Assembly (NCBI GenBank): GCA_910579995.1
Contig: CAJTWH010000011.1
Location: forward strand, 28,302-92,301
Source of the DNA: an uncultured Muribaculaceae bacterium
Lineage (GTDB): Bacteria; Bacteroidota; Bacteroidia; Bacteroidales; Muribaculaceae
Length of the DNA stretch: 64,000 bases
Reading direction: 5' to 3'
The translations under genes and the position numbers were made by a program. Below are positions 1-11,000 of this stretch, piece after piece; the first letter of the stretch is position 1, and each line of letters starts with the position of its first letter. Below the pieces are notes generated by a model, which had not been told where the DNA came from, made no database searches, and saw nothing but the letters and a program-made list of their open reading frames with translations.

Positions 1-1890
1 AACGGCAACCCTCTGCTCGACTACTCGACATTCAAAGACGACGCAACCCGCAAAGACACAGAGAACCTCACACTATTCTGGCGAGCTCAATCGGGCGAGA
101 CAAACAATAATTTCAACCCTTTCAACACACTCTATGAGGTGAAGACCGACCGCTCACGCTACCACCTCACTTCATCGAACTACATCAACATCCGCCCGAT
201 CGAAGGCCTCGACATCCGCTCAACCTTCGCCATAAACCGCTCAGAGCAGAAGTGGAATCAGTTCATCCCTTCGGGAATTCAGGAATCCATCCGTCTGAAA
301 TCGGGAGACGCATACGCAAAACAGCAGCGTGACGCCTCGACCCAGTGGCAGTGGGACAACACCGTACAATTCGACCGCACATTCAAATCGGCACACCGCG
401 TAAATGCTTTCGCAGGCTATTCAGTATCACGCCACATCTATGACGGATTGTCGGCAGACGGCAAGCGCTTTGCCTCCAACGACCTCGGCTACAACGCACT
501 CTTCTCTACCGCCGACAAAGAAAATATCTCGCTCTACAACTACATCAACACCAACTCACTGATGTCGTTTGTAGCCCGCGCCAACTATTCTTATAACTTC
601 CGCTATTTTGTCACCGTGACGGGCCGTTGGGACGGATCGTCGAAATTCGGCGACAACCACAAATGGGGCTTCTTCCCCTCATTCTCGCTGGGATGGGATA
701 TCACCAACGAATCATTCTTCCCCAAGACATGGTGGGCCAACCAAGTGAAACTCCGCGGCGGATACGGCGTAGTGGGTAACCAAGATATCGGCGACTTCAT
801 GTATGCCACCCTCTACACCCCCGGCTTCACCGACGGCAAACCCAGCTACAACTCCACAGGCCGCCGCGGAACACCCGCCATCACATGGGAGAAACAGAAG
901 CAAGCCAACATCGGTGTAGACCTCGCTTTCTTCAACCACCGGCTCACTGTCAATGCCGATGTGTTCTTCATCAACAACTCCAACCTTCTGATGAGCCACA
1001 ACCTGCCTACCACTTCAGGCTACACCTATACTGTAGAGAACATCGGCGAGCTTCAGAACCGCGGCTTCGAACTCACTATCGGCGCCACGCCCGTGAGCAC
1101 AGGCGACTTCAGATGGAATATCAATGCCAACCTCGCACTTGACCGCAACAAAATCAACAAGCTCTACGGCGGGGTACAAAGCGTACTCTCCGGCGGCCGT
1201 ACAGGCAACTGGTTCGTAGGCGAATCATTGAGCAATATCTACACCCTCCTTGCCGGCGGTATCGCCAACGAATGGAACCGCAGCGAATGGGAAAACATCG
1301 ACTTCTCCGGCCGCACCATCGGTCTTGGCGACCTGTATGCACTCGATCTCAACGGCGACAATATTGTCGACCTACAGAACGACCGCGCCGTAGTCGGCAA
1401 CCTCGACCCCAAATTCTACGGTGGTTTCTCAACCGACTTCGCTTGGAAAGGCTTAGCCCTCAACGCCGTCTTCACCTACTCCTACGGCGGTCATGCCCTG
1501 AGCGGCTTCTATGAAGGACTGGTAAGCTCCACAGGTGAAAGCATAGCGTCCACCGACCTGCTCGACTCATGGACACCTCAGAACACCGGCGCATTCTTCC
1601 CCCGCCGCATGCGCAACGCCAACAACTACTCGGCCTACGGCGCCGGCGACACCGACCGCTACCTGCAGAGCACATCATTCCTGCGCCTTTCAACCCTCTC
1701 GCTCTCATATACTTTCCCGCAGCGACTTCTGAGCAAAGCCCACATCGGAAATCTCCGAGCCTACTTCACAGCAAGCAACGTATTCACAGCTACCAAATAT
1801 AAAGGTTTCGATCCCGAATACGGCGATGGCAACGGCTACTTCCCCTCCGAACGCACATATACAATCGGACTTTCGTTCAGCATTTTCTAA
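1..1890 (+). CDS. SusC-like TonB-dependent outer-membrane transporter, C-terminal part
   Basis: The frame is open from base 1, so the gene begins upstream of the window; 629 residues are visible. They form the C-terminal beta-barrel of a SusC/RagA transporter, with alternating aromatic strands, segments such as VTGRWDGSSKFGDNHKWG and FKLRGGYG-type repeats, and a final aromatic strand ending in SFSIF. The plug and carboxypeptidase-like N-terminal domains are not in the window. Such proteins import oligosaccharides across the outer membrane using TonB energy, with the SusD partner as a lid. A SusD gene starts 18 bases downstream, the usual pair. A GTG at 139 is internal to the barrel and is not the start. 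The family call is firm; the substrate can only be inferred from the neighbouring alpha-galactosidases and GH92. Confidence 0.95.
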   Translation, partial: NGNPLLDYSTFKDDATRKDTENLTLFWRAQSGETNNNFNPFNTLYEVKTDRSRYHLTSSNYINIRPIEGLDIRSTFAINRSEQKWNQFIPSGIQESIRLKSGDAYAKQQRDASTQWQWDNTVQFDRTFKSAHRVNAFAGYSVSRHIYDGLSADGKRFASNDLGYNALFSTADKENISLYNYINTNSLMSFVARANYSYNFRYFVTVTGRWDGSSKFGDNHKWGFFPSFSLGWDITNESFFPKTWWANQVKLRGGYGVVGNQDIGDFMYATLYTPGFTDGKPSYNSTGRRGTPAITWEKQKQANIGVDLAFFNHRLTVNADVFFINNSNLLMSHNLPTTSGYTYTVENIGELQNRGFELTIGATPVSTGDFRWNINANLALDRNKINKLYGGVQSVLSGGRTGNWFVGESLSNIYTLLAGGIANEWNRSEWENIDFSGRTIGLGDLYALDLNGDNIVDLQNDRAVVGNLDPKFYGGFSTDFAWKGLALNAVFTYSYGGHALSGFYEGLVSSTGESIASTDLLDSWTPQNTGAFFPRRMRNANNYSAYGAGDTDRYLQSTSFLRLSTLSLSYTFPQRLLSKAHIGNLRAYFTASNVFTATKYKGFDPEYGDGNGYFPSERTYTIGLSFSIF

Positions 1891-1908
1891 TCAAAAAAAT
1901 CAACAGCA

Positions 1909-3492
1909 ATGAAAATCAACAGCAAAATATATGCGCTCGGGTTACTGGCAGCAGCCTCTATGTCTCTGAGTTCCTGCAGCGACTTCCTCACAGAAAAACC
2001 ATACACCTCCATTACCGAGGAGCAGATGTACTCCAACATCGAGTACGCCGAAACAAACATCATATCTTGCTACGGCAGATGGCGCGAAATGTTCAAGGAC
2101 CGCTATCTCTGGGAGCTCATGGTCGGCACCGACGAGATACAGAGCGGCGCATTCCAAGCCCTCAAGGAAGACCAAATGCGCCGCGGCGCCATCGACCGCT
2201 ATGACGCTCTTCTGACCTCCGACCTCAGCTACATCAACGACCAGTGGGTAAACCGCTGGCCCACCGTCGGCGAGACAGCCAAACTCATCCGCTCGCTCAA
2301 ACCTCTTGTAGAGGAAAACGAGCAGGCAGCACAGCTCTATGGCGAAGCATGCTTCATACGCGGCGGTCTTGACCTCGAACTGGCAATGATCTATGGCCGG
2401 ATTCCTATCATGGATCTCGACCGTATCGACCAGCTCACCTACGCCCGTCAGCCCCTTGCCGATGTATGGCAGTTTATCATCGACGACCTCCGCGAGGCTG
2501 CCAAATACTGCCCTGAGACCAATAATGTAGCCCGTGCTACCCGCTACGCAGCCAATATGCTTCTCGGCTATGCCCTTATGGCAGCACCTGAGGAAACAGG
2601 TCTCCGCGATTTCAAAGAGGCAGAGAAAGCCCTCTACATCGTGGTAGATGAAGGACCGTTCAATCTCCCCGAGTATTACGATCTTTGGGATTTCAGCACA
2701 CCCAATAGCGTAGAATCCATCTTCGAGTGGCAATTCTCCAACGTTTGGCCCGACAACAACCAAGTACAGTTCCAAGTAGGCTCCCGTGCCGTACAATCGG
2801 TCAGCGGCGATGGCGGCTACTTCGCCGGTTACGACCATGCCGTACCCACCAAGTGGGCTTACAGCGACATTGAAGACGGCGGCATTTGGGAAGACGGCGA
2901 CATCCGCAAGGAAGAAGCTATCCGCTATGACTTCACTTACTTCGGCCAGACCCCTACCCTGAGCAGCATTTCTTGGGAAGACTTGGGCGACGATCACGAC
3001 GAACTCCTGCCTCACATCAAGAAATACGAAGACTACCGCACCGACACCCACTCGGGCTTGGGTATCAACAACATGTGGAACTCCGGCAAGAACATACCTT
3101 TCCTCCGCCTTGCAAACGCCATCCTTCTCTATGCCGAGTGCCTCAATGAAAACGGCAAGACAGCCGAGGCAGTGGCAGAAGTGAATTCGGTCCGTGCCCG
3201 CGCATGGGAGTATAACCTTCCGACCGACAAACGCTGGAGCACCAGCATGTCGCAGGATGAATTCCGCGAGGAAATCCTCACCGAGCGTGTCCGCGAGCTC
3301 TTTGGCGAGCGTTGGCGCAAATTCGACCTTATCCGCACCGGCAAGTTCGTGGAACTTGTCAAGGAGCGCAACAAATGGGCAAACCGCGCCGGAGCAATCA
3401 CCGAGCTCAACAAGGTATGGCCTATCCCCTTGACCGAAATCGACCAGAACGACGACATCAAACCCGAAGACCAGAACGAAGGCTACCGCTAA
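1909..3492 (+). CDS. SusD/RagB-family surface glycan-binding lipoprotein
   Basis: A 527-residue protein with a lipoprotein signal peptide (lipobox LSSC, Cys near residue 23) followed by the SusD start pattern DFLTEKPYTSITEEQMYSN. The middle has the helical TPR-like scaffold. The C-terminal part carries the typical SusD block FLRLANAILLYAECLNENG, a RARAWEYN-like segment and WPIPLTEIDQND. SusD proteins sit on the cell surface, bind glycan and cap the SusC barrel. It follows the SusC gene by 18 bases, so the two are co-transcribed. A very long antisense reading frame over this gene is a composition artefact. Confidence 0.96.
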   Translation: MKINSKIYALGLLAAASMSLSSCSDFLTEKPYTSITEEQMYSNIEYAETNIISCYGRWREMFKDRYLWELMVGTDEIQSGAFQALKEDQMRRGAIDRYDALLTSDLSYINDQWVNRWPTVGETAKLIRSLKPLVEENEQAAQLYGEACFIRGGLDLELAMIYGRIPIMDLDRIDQLTYARQPLADVWQFIIDDLREAAKYCPETNNVARATRYAANMLLGYALMAAPEETGLRDFKEAEKALYIVVDEGPFNLPEYYDLWDFSTPNSVESIFEWQFSNVWPDNNQVQFQVGSRAVQSVSGDGGYFAGYDHAVPTKWAYSDIEDGGIWEDGDIRKEEAIRYDFTYFGQTPTLSSISWEDLGDDHDELLPHIKKYEDYRTDTHSGLGINNMWNSGKNIPFLRLANAILLYAECLNENGKTAEAVAEVNSVRARAWEYNLPTDKRWSTSMSQDEFREEILTERVRELFGERWRKFDLIRTGKFVELVKERNKWANRAGAITELNKVWPIPLTEIDQNDDIKPEDQNEGYR

Positions 3493-3512
3493 TTGAATCA
3501 ACCAAAGTTATC

Positions 3513-3538
3513 GCAGGCGCCAACAGCCAGGCGCCTGC
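3513..3538 (+). other. intercistronic GC-rich hairpin
   Basis: GCAGGCGCC and GGCGCCTGC form a 9-bp perfect stem around an 8-base loop between the SusD stop and the next start. There is no T-run after it, so it is more likely an mRNA-stabilising or attenuating element than a terminator (inference). Confidence 0.5.
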
Positions 3539-3563
3539 AGATAATAAATAATAAATCTAATTT

Positions 3564-5351
3564 ATGAAAAAAACATTTTTACTACCTCTATCCTTACTTA
3601 CTGTTGCCGCCGGAGCAACAGCAGCACCCCGAGTGCCTGTATTCAGTGAAATCAGCCTCGACGGTGTATCCAACGGAAACTTCCACGGCAACGTGTTTGT
3701 AGCCGACATCAATAACGACGGTTTCAACGACCTCGTAGTCAAGGGCCGCGACCTCAACAATGGTTGGGCCACGGTGCTCAAATACCTCAAAGGCACTCAA
3801 GCGGGCCTCGTAGACGGCGCCAACCTTCCCGACGACGGCTATTCTTGGGAGCGCATTGTAGTACCCATCGACTATAACTCCGACGGAAACATCGATATCA
3901 TCCTCGGTTCGTCGTGGGGCAGCAAGCTCCTCAAAGGCGATGGTACCGGCAATTTCGAGCTCGTAGACGGAGACGTATTCCACCTTGACGGAGAAATCAA
4001 TATCGAAGAAGGCGACGGCAAATCAGACAAGGAAAAATGGTATTCCGGCCTGATCGGGGTGGCCGACTTCAACAACGACGGTTATCCCGACATTGTGACC
4101 TTCTGCGGCAATCCCCGCGATGATCAAGGTACGCCCGTAATTTTCCAGAACAACAAGGGCACAGGCGAGTTTGTGAAGCTTGAGGATACCGGTCTTGCAG
4201 CACAGCGCGGCGGTACGCTCACTGTCGGCGACTTCGACCGCGACGGTCTTGTAGACATCGCTGTAGCAGGTTGGTCGGACGACGAAGGCAAGCAGGACTG
4301 CATAACAGTATACAAGAATAAAGGCAACTTCAAGTTCACCGAAGTTGGCAGCGCCTCATTCCTCACCGCAAACCGCGGCACCCAGAACGGTCAGATTATG
4401 TTTGCCGACTTCAATGGCGACGGCTACCTCGACCTCTTCGTGACAGGAGAATCATGCAATCAGGGCTGGGCTTACATCGCAGATGTCTATCTATGCAAGA
4501 ACGGCACAGATTTCGAGCTCACATCTAACAATCTCCCCGGAGTCAAACTATCAGGCGTTGACTGCGCGGACATCAATGGCGACGGCTCCATCGACATCAT
4601 ATATGTAGGCGAAGGAACAGAAGGTGTAGTACTGGCACTCAACAACGGCGACGGCACATTCGTGGCAAACACCACAGCCATGCCTACCAAACACCGCGGC
4701 GGCGCCACCGTACACATCGCCGACATCAACAACAATAACCAACCCGACGTGATGGTGATGGGCTATAACGACAATAATACCGGTCACTTCAACGTATACA
4801 ACACTTTCACAACCCGTGGCGGTGTATTCGAAGCCCCCGAAGCCCCCAAGGATCTTCAGATGAGCCGCGACGGAGAAAGCGCCACATTCAGCTGGACAGC
4901 CGACAGCAAATACCGCTACAACGTGTATGTAAAACTGAACGACGGCCGTGTAGTGACCAACGTACCCGCCGACCCGGAAACCGGCAAGCTCCGTCAGGCC
5001 GTAATTGAGGCCGCCCTCACCGGCAACAGCTATACCCTCAACGTAAATCCCGACGAAATCAGTGAATGGGGCGTACAGGCCATCAACGGTATCAAACTCG
5101 GCAGCACATTCACCAAGGGTACCCTTTCATCAGGTGTAAATAATGTGGCCGAGACTGCAAGCGTAAAAATCGCTTATAACAACGGAGTGCTCAGCGTGAA
5201 CGCAGACTCTGCCGTTGAAGTATATGCCATGACAGGTGTGAAACTTGCAGCTTTCGAGGCCACAGCCGGAGAAGGCGTGGCCCTTGACCTTGAAGCCGGC
5301 AATTATATCGTACGCGCCGGCGCTTCGGTTGCCAAAATCGCAGTGAAATAA
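3564..5351 (+). CDS. FG-GAP/VCBS-repeat secreted protein with Fn3-like and T9SS-type C-terminal domains
   Basis: A 595-residue protein with a signal peptide (MKKTFLLPLSLLTVAAGATAA). About seven FG-GAP-like calcium-loop repeats fill residues 40-415, for example ADINNDGFNDLVV, DYNSDGNIDIILG, ADFNNDGYPDIV, DFDRDGLVDIAVAG, ADFNGDGYLDLFVTG and ADINGDGSIDIIYVG, consistent with a beta-propeller. A fibronectin-III-like segment follows near residue 425 (APKDLQMSRDGESATFSW). The end, residues ~525-595, resembles a type A T9SS sorting domain, with VEVYAMTGVKLAAF and NYIVRAG strands. No catalytic signature is seen. Its place right after SusC/SusD suggests a surface glycan-binding accessory protein (inference). 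It closes the first operon and is followed by a strong terminator. Confidence 0.85.
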   Translation: MKKTFLLPLSLLTVAAGATAAPRVPVFSEISLDGVSNGNFHGNVFVADINNDGFNDLVVKGRDLNNGWATVLKYLKGTQAGLVDGANLPDDGYSWERIVVPIDYNSDGNIDIILGSSWGSKLLKGDGTGNFELVDGDVFHLDGEINIEEGDGKSDKEKWYSGLIGVADFNNDGYPDIVTFCGNPRDDQGTPVIFQNNKGTGEFVKLEDTGLAAQRGGTLTVGDFDRDGLVDIAVAGWSDDEGKQDCITVYKNKGNFKFTEVGSASFLTANRGTQNGQIMFADFNGDGYLDLFVTGESCNQGWAYIADVYLCKNGTDFELTSNNLPGVKLSGVDCADINGDGSIDIIYVGEGTEGVVLALNNGDGTFVANTTAMPTKHRGGATVHIADINNNNQPDVMVMGYNDNNTGHFNVYNTFTTRGGVFEAPEAPKDLQMSRDGESATFSWTADSKYRYNVYVKLNDGRVVTNVPADPETGKLRQAVIEAALTGNSYTLNVNPDEISEWGVQAINGIKLGSTFTKGTLSSGVNNVAETASVKIAYNNGVLSVNADSAVEVYAMTGVKLAAFEATAGEGVALDLEAGNYIVRAGASVAKIAVK

Positions 5352-5381
5352 TACAGGTACTGAAAGTTGTTTTAGGTTAAG

Positions 5382-5414
5382 AGGAGGCCGGGCTAACGGC
5401 CGGGCCTCCTTTTA
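5382..5414 (+). terminator. intrinsic terminator after SusC-SusD-FG-GAP operon
   Basis: AGGAGGCC pairs with GGCCTCCT, with further GC pairing inside, followed directly by TTTTAT. It ends the transporter operon before a new promoter-like box at 5520. Confidence 0.8.
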
Positions 5415-5519
5415 TACTCCTCCCGCTCCTCACACATTCTCTTATCCTCGGGCAAAGCCTCTCTCCGTCACTTGAAACAGAAAATTCGATTCAGATTTCG
5501 GTAAGTGCGAATAAATTGA

Positions 5520-5528
5520 TAAATTTGT
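5520..5528 (+). promoter_or_regulatory. Bacteroidetes-type -7 box upstream of the GH-D gene
   Basis: TAAATTTGT matches TAnnTTTGY and lies 34 bases before the ATG at 5563. The -33 element is weak (TTTC about 20 bases upstream). It follows the terminator at 5382-5414, so a separate transcript starting here is plausible. Confidence 0.5.
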
Positions 5529-5562
5529 ATGCCTGAAATCGGAATATCACATACACCTACCC

Positions 5563-7980
5563 ATGAGAAAATCAAACTTCACGATGAGTAAAACCTTATT
5601 TCTTGCATTAGCGATATCATCGGTTTCTTTCATGGCCTCTGCCGGCGACCTTGATATTGCAGACAATGGTTGGAACATCACATTCAACAATTCCAACAAC
5701 ACGCTCACATACGAGCAGAACGGCAACAAACTTTTCACCGGTGCTTACCTGACAGCCACCTGCGGCGATGATACGCAATTGAGCTCCAAGGACTACCCGA
5801 CTGTCGACCTCAGCTCCGAGAATATCACCGACGGCTACGGCTCCGGCAAAAAATACACCTACACATATTCCGGACTCACCGGCAAAGGCAAGCTCGTACA
5901 AAACATCTATGTGTATCCCTCTCAGCCTTACATCCTCATCGACGGGGCAGTAGAAGGCCAGCCCGGCAACCCCGGCGCCTACCGTATCTGTCCTCTCGTG
6001 TGCCAGTCGACTGTGACCCTTCCTCTGCCGGGCAACAACAACCGCACATACGATATGCCCTTTGCCAATGACAACTGGGCTACATTCAATACCTCGTGGG
6101 TGACACAGCCCCAGACATCTTGCGAAGCTTCGGCATTCTTCAATGTAGACAACCGAAATGGCATCGTTGTAGGATCTGTAGACCACTCGGTGTGGAAATC
6201 CGGCGTGGAATTTACCCCCAACGGCACCAACCGCCTGCGCAACTTCTCACTTACCGCCGGCTATGTCAGCGCCCGCACATGGGATACAGTATCGGGTAAA
6301 TCGTCGGTCACCCGTCATGGCACTGTCAAAGGAGAGCGCGTGGTATCGCCGCGCTTTATGCTTGGTTTCTTCGACGACTGGCGCAACGGTCTGGAGACCT
6401 ACGGCGAAGCAAACACCGTTGTGTGCCCGAAACTCGAGTGGACCAAAGACGACTCACTCTTCGGCTGGCAGTCGTGGGGCGGCATGGAATTCGGCCTCAA
6501 CTATACCTCAGCGATGAGCGTGCTCGAGTTCTTCGAAAAAGAACTTCTTCCGCTTGGCTTCTACAACCAGCAGGGCCGCTGCATGATGGTGCTTGACTCA
6601 GGCTGGGATGCCCTCAACGATGACCAACTGCGCAAATATGCCGAAAAGTGCAAGTCACTTGGTATTGCCGCCGGTATCTACACCACCCCGTTCTCTTACT
6701 GGGGCAGCGAGAGCGACTGTATCAACAACAATGAGTGGGAAGGCGGCCGTCTGGGAGAGCTCGTACTCAAAGGCAATGGCCGTTACCGCCAGATCAGCGC
6801 GATGTCGCTTGACCCGACCCATCCGGTTGTGAAAGAATGGAACCGCAAACGTTTCCAGAAATTCCGTGACCTCGGCTTTGAGTTTGTGAAAATCGACTTC
6901 ATGAACAACGGCTCACAGGAAGCCGACAAATTCTATCTTCCTGAAATCACCACCGGTATGCAGGCCTATAACTATGGCATGGACTACATAATGGAATTTG
7001 CCGGCGACATGATGATCGATTTCTCCATCGCTCCGGTATTTCCCGCCAAAGCACACGTGCGGCGTATAGGCTGCGATGCATGGGGCGACCTTCCCCAGTC
7101 GATGTATACCCTCAACTGTATCAACGGCTCATGGTGGCTCGACCGCTGCTATACCTTCAACGACCCTGACCACATGTGTGTATCGCGCGTGGCGTTCAAC
7201 CAGAAAGGCTCCAACGACATTCAAGAAGCACGCATACGCTACACCTGCGGCCTGATGTGCGGCATGACCCTCCTCGGCGGTACCTACGCCTACGAGGGCG
7301 ACACAAAGAAAATCAACGACCAATGGGTGCACATGGTAGGCACCGATGAAGAACGCGCCCGCGTGGTGGAGTTTGCCAAGAATAAAAACCTCACAGAGAT
7401 GGGTCGTATCGGACGCACCTTCCGCCCCGTAGAAGGAACTTTCAGCCACTTCGGCTCGCTTTGGGCAAACAATGACACACCTGTCGACAATGAGTTTATC
7501 CTCGACACCGACAAGGCATTCTACTATGTAGTATTCAACTACGGCACCCAAAGCAACGACGCCATCAACGAAGCTCCTGATTTCAACCGTCTTGGAATCA
7601 ACGCAGCCGACTACACCAATGTCACAGAGCTGTGGACAGGCGAGACCGCCGCACCCACAACGCTTAAAATCAATGTTCCCAAGAAAGACGTCCGTATCTA
7701 CCGCTTCGAGAAGCCCGGTTACGGTGAAACCAACGGAATAGAGAACCCGGAAATTGCCGCCACTACGGTGGCAATTTCCGGGGGAACTCTCCGGGTGTCA
7801 GCCCCGGAAGCCATCAGCAATGTCAACGTCTATAACACGTGCGGCATGCTGCTGAAGTCCCAAAACCTTAGCGACGGTGAATGTGACCTCACGATGGACG
7901 CTCCGTCAACCGAGCTTGCCATAGTGAAGGTCATCTATCGCTCGGGAACAACGACAGTGCATAAAGTGGCCTGCCGCTGA
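5563..7980 (+). CDS. clan GH-D glycoside hydrolase (GH36/GH27-like, alpha-galactosidase or alpha-N-acetylgalactosaminidase type) with T9SS-like CTD
   Basis: An 805-residue secreted enzyme with a signal peptide ending near MASAG. The N-terminal ~280 residues are a beta-sandwich as in GH36. A TIM barrel follows (MVLDSGWDALNDDQL, GIAAGIYTTPF). The likely nucleophile is Asp445 in FVKIDFMN and the likely acid/base is Asp505 in RRIGCDAWGDLP; both are clan GH-D landmarks. The C-terminal ~75 residues (NGIENPEIAAT onward, NVYNTCGMLLKSQNL) look like a T9SS type A sorting domain, which suggests surface or extracellular display. An ATG at 5584 is an alternative start; 5563 is used because it gives the complete ORF after the promoter-like box. 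Exact family and sugar specificity cannot be settled by eye. Confidence 0.85.
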   Translation: MRKSNFTMSKTLFLALAISSVSFMASAGDLDIADNGWNITFNNSNNTLTYEQNGNKLFTGAYLTATCGDDTQLSSKDYPTVDLSSENITDGYGSGKKYTYTYSGLTGKGKLVQNIYVYPSQPYILIDGAVEGQPGNPGAYRICPLVCQSTVTLPLPGNNNRTYDMPFANDNWATFNTSWVTQPQTSCEASAFFNVDNRNGIVVGSVDHSVWKSGVEFTPNGTNRLRNFSLTAGYVSARTWDTVSGKSSVTRHGTVKGERVVSPRFMLGFFDDWRNGLETYGEANTVVCPKLEWTKDDSLFGWQSWGGMEFGLNYTSAMSVLEFFEKELLPLGFYNQQGRCMMVLDSGWDALNDDQLRKYAEKCKSLGIAAGIYTTPFSYWGSESDCINNNEWEGGRLGELVLKGNGRYRQISAMSLDPTHPVVKEWNRKRFQKFRDLGFEFVKIDFMNNGSQEADKFYLPEITTGMQAYNYGMDYIMEFAGDMMIDFSIAPVFPAKAHVRRIGCDAWGDLPQSMYTLNCINGSWWLDRCYTFNDPDHMCVSRVAFNQKGSNDIQEARIRYTCGLMCGMTLLGGTYAYEGDTKKINDQWVHMVGTDEERARVVEFAKNKNLTEMGRIGRTFRPVEGTFSHFGSLWANNDTPVDNEFILDTDKAFYYVVFNYGTQSNDAINEAPDFNRLGINAADYTNVTELWTGETAAPTTLKINVPKKDVRIYRFEKPGYGETNGIENPEIAATTVAISGGTLRVSAPEAISNVNVYNTCGMLLKSQNLSDGECDLTMDAPSTELAIVKVIYRSGTTTVHKVACR

Positions 7981-8014
7981 CTTAGTATCCTACACCCTAC
8001 ACCTTGCCCTTACC

Positions 8015-11000
8015 ATGAAACGACTGTTATACATTTTCTGTTTAGTGCTGCTGACGCTTATCCCATGTGCTTCGGTGGCCAAATTGTCATTCCGACATAT
8101 CAACAATTCAAATGGTCTTTCGGCTGTTCACATAAAATGTATACTTCGCGACAGTCGCGATTTCATGTGGTTCGGCACCAAAAACGGTCTCAATGTCTTC
8201 GACGGTCAAGAAGTATTGGTACTGAAATGCTTTGACCCGGAGAAGAAACGCGGCAACAACAATATCGACGCCCTACATGAAGACCGGATGGGTAATATCT
8301 GGGTTGGAACCGACCGCGGCGTCTTCGTCTACACTCCGTCGACCGGCAAGTTCAATGCCATGACAGTGACAACAAACCGCGGCGAATGGGCCGAAAACTG
8401 GGTACAGAACATTGAGGAAGACACCATGGGCAACATCTGGGTACTTTGTCCCGACCAAGGCCTTTTCCGCTATACAGGCGATGAAGTAGAGCTTTACAAC
8501 CCGGGAAGAGTACGTCGTATCAAAGAAGAGTTTTTCTCGGATATCTGCGCCGACAGCGACGGAAATGTATATGCCTTGACCAACGGAGGCGATATTTTCA
8601 AATATAACATCACCACCGATTCATTCGACCGCATGGAGACTGCCGGTACGGCTGTGGAGAAAAATCCGGGCTACTGCCGCATAGTGACCGACAGCCGGTC
8701 AGATCTTTATATTGCCAACAACCGCGGCGACCTTTATTCAGTAGATGTAGATCAAAACTACAAGATAAAAAGGATACCATTCTCACAGACCGGCAGCAAT
8801 TATGTGCGCGATATCATCGTGATTGACGATGACCTCTGCATAGGCACCCAGCACGGTATATACGCCGTAAACCTCAAAGACCACACCGAACAGGTATTTC
8901 TTGAAGACCCACTGGACTCATTCTCCCTCTCAGACAATACCATTACCTGCATTTATTCCGACAAAGATAAGAATGCGTGGATAGGCACAATGTTCGGCGG
9001 CATAAACTATTGGCCCAACAATCCATTCTCCTTCAAGTTCTACGGACTGTCGTCCGGTCTGTCGAGCCGCCATGTAATCGGCCTTCAGAAGACCGTCGAC
9101 GGCAAGCTGTGGGTGGGAACAGAAAATGCAGGCATTAATCTCTTCAACCCGTCAACCGGTTTGTTTTCCCAGCCGGTGAAATCGCCCGAGGGCTGCGACG
9201 GCATAATACTCAACCTTGAGCCGGACGGGCGCGATATCGTCGCAGCCTTTTCTTCGTGCGGCCTCTTACGTATCAGCGCCGACGGGCACACCGGCCCTCT
9301 TACCGACGACCCAGAAATAAGCCATTCTTCGTGCTATTCATATCTTAAAGATTCAAATGGCAATGAATGGGTGGGGCTTGGCTACAGTCTCATGCTTCGA
9401 GAAGCCGGCAAGGCAGATTTCCATAGGGTTGACGCCACCGGTTACGACTGGATTTTCACTATCAACGAGGCCGGCGACGGCACTATATGGTTCGGCACGA
9501 TGGGAAACGGCCTATGGAAGTACACCCCCGCCAATGGCAAATTCAAGAGCTATACCTATAACGATGGCGAAATCAACCCACACTCGCTGCGATCTAATTC
9601 CATTTCATCCATTACCGAAGACCATAAGGGAAACATCTGGATTTCGACCGACCGTGGCGGTCTGAGCCGCTATAACAAGGCTACCGACGATTTCACAACG
9701 TATTCCGAGCCTGAGGGCTTGCCCGACGGCGATATTTACAAAGTACTTGAAGATGGCTCAGGCTACCTTTGGTTCGGCACCAACAAGGGCCTTGTAAAGT
9801 TCAACCCGGACACCGAGACAGTCAAAATATTCACAACCAAGGACGGATTGCCGTCCAACCAGTTCAGCTACCACTCTGCGCAAGCCATGCCCGACGGAAT
9901 GTTTTATTTCGGCACCATCAACGGCATAGTAGCATTCAATCCGGAGCTCGACAGCAATATAACAAGCCCCGCCCCACTCTATTTCACCTCACTCAACATA
10001 TTAGGCAACACCAACAAGCAATATGCGTCAGAAAGCAGTCTCTTTCCCGAACGCGTGCGTCTTCCATACGACTGCTCGTCGTTCTCAGTGAAGGTGTCGT
10101 CGCCGATATATCATGTAAGTGGCATACGCACATTCAGCTACCGCCTGCTGCCCGACAACAAAGAATGGCGGGCCATGGAAGGCAATACAATATCATTCAA
10201 CAATCTCTCTCCGGGCAACTACACGCTCGAAGTGCGAACCGGCGAGGGTAGCTCCCTCTCAAGCTGCGCCATGCAGATTTCGATACTGCCACCATGGTGG
10301 CGGTCAGGGTGGGCATACGCCTTTTATAGCTTGATAGCTATCCTTGCCGGCGTAAGTCTTTTCTTATGGTACACCCGGCGAAACGAGCGCCGTATCCATG
10401 AGCGGGAGAAGAATTTCGCCGCCATCAAGGAGCGCGAGCTATATCGCTCTAAAGTGAATTTCTTCACAGAGATAGCGCATGAAATACGCACACCGCTGTC
10501 GCTGATAGATATTCCTCTTGAGGCAATTGAAGAAAACGGCCTTGATCATCCAGACTCCAAACGCTTCCTGAAGGTAACGCGCCAGAACACGCGCCGTCTG
10601 CTCGAACTTACGAGCCAGCTACTTGATTTCCAGAAGATTGATTCAAACAAACTGATACTCAAGAATGAGCCGGTCAATGTCATAGCCCTATTGCGCGAGA
10701 CCATCGGGCGCTTTGAGCCATCAATCACCCTGAGCGGCAAAACGCTCAATGTTGAACTGTCGGAGACGCCGCTTGTTGTCTCAACCGACCGGGAGGCTCT
10801 GCTGAAGATAATCAGCAATCTTCTCAACAACGCCCTCAAATATTCAGCTTCTGCTATATCGGTGCGTCTGAATACAGAATCCGACTCCTTTGCAATCAGC
10901 GTGACAAGCAACGGCCCGAAGATAAAGCCTCAGGACAGGGAGCATATTTTCGACGCATTCTATCAAAGCGACAGAGCCCATAAGGAAAACAACGGCGTCG

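Noticed and set aside
1942..3501. A 519-codon antisense open frame over the SusD gene
   Set aside because: It is an exact antisense shadow of a clear SusD gene, with low-complexity composition and no recognisable domain; codon bias of the GC-richer first PUL explains it.
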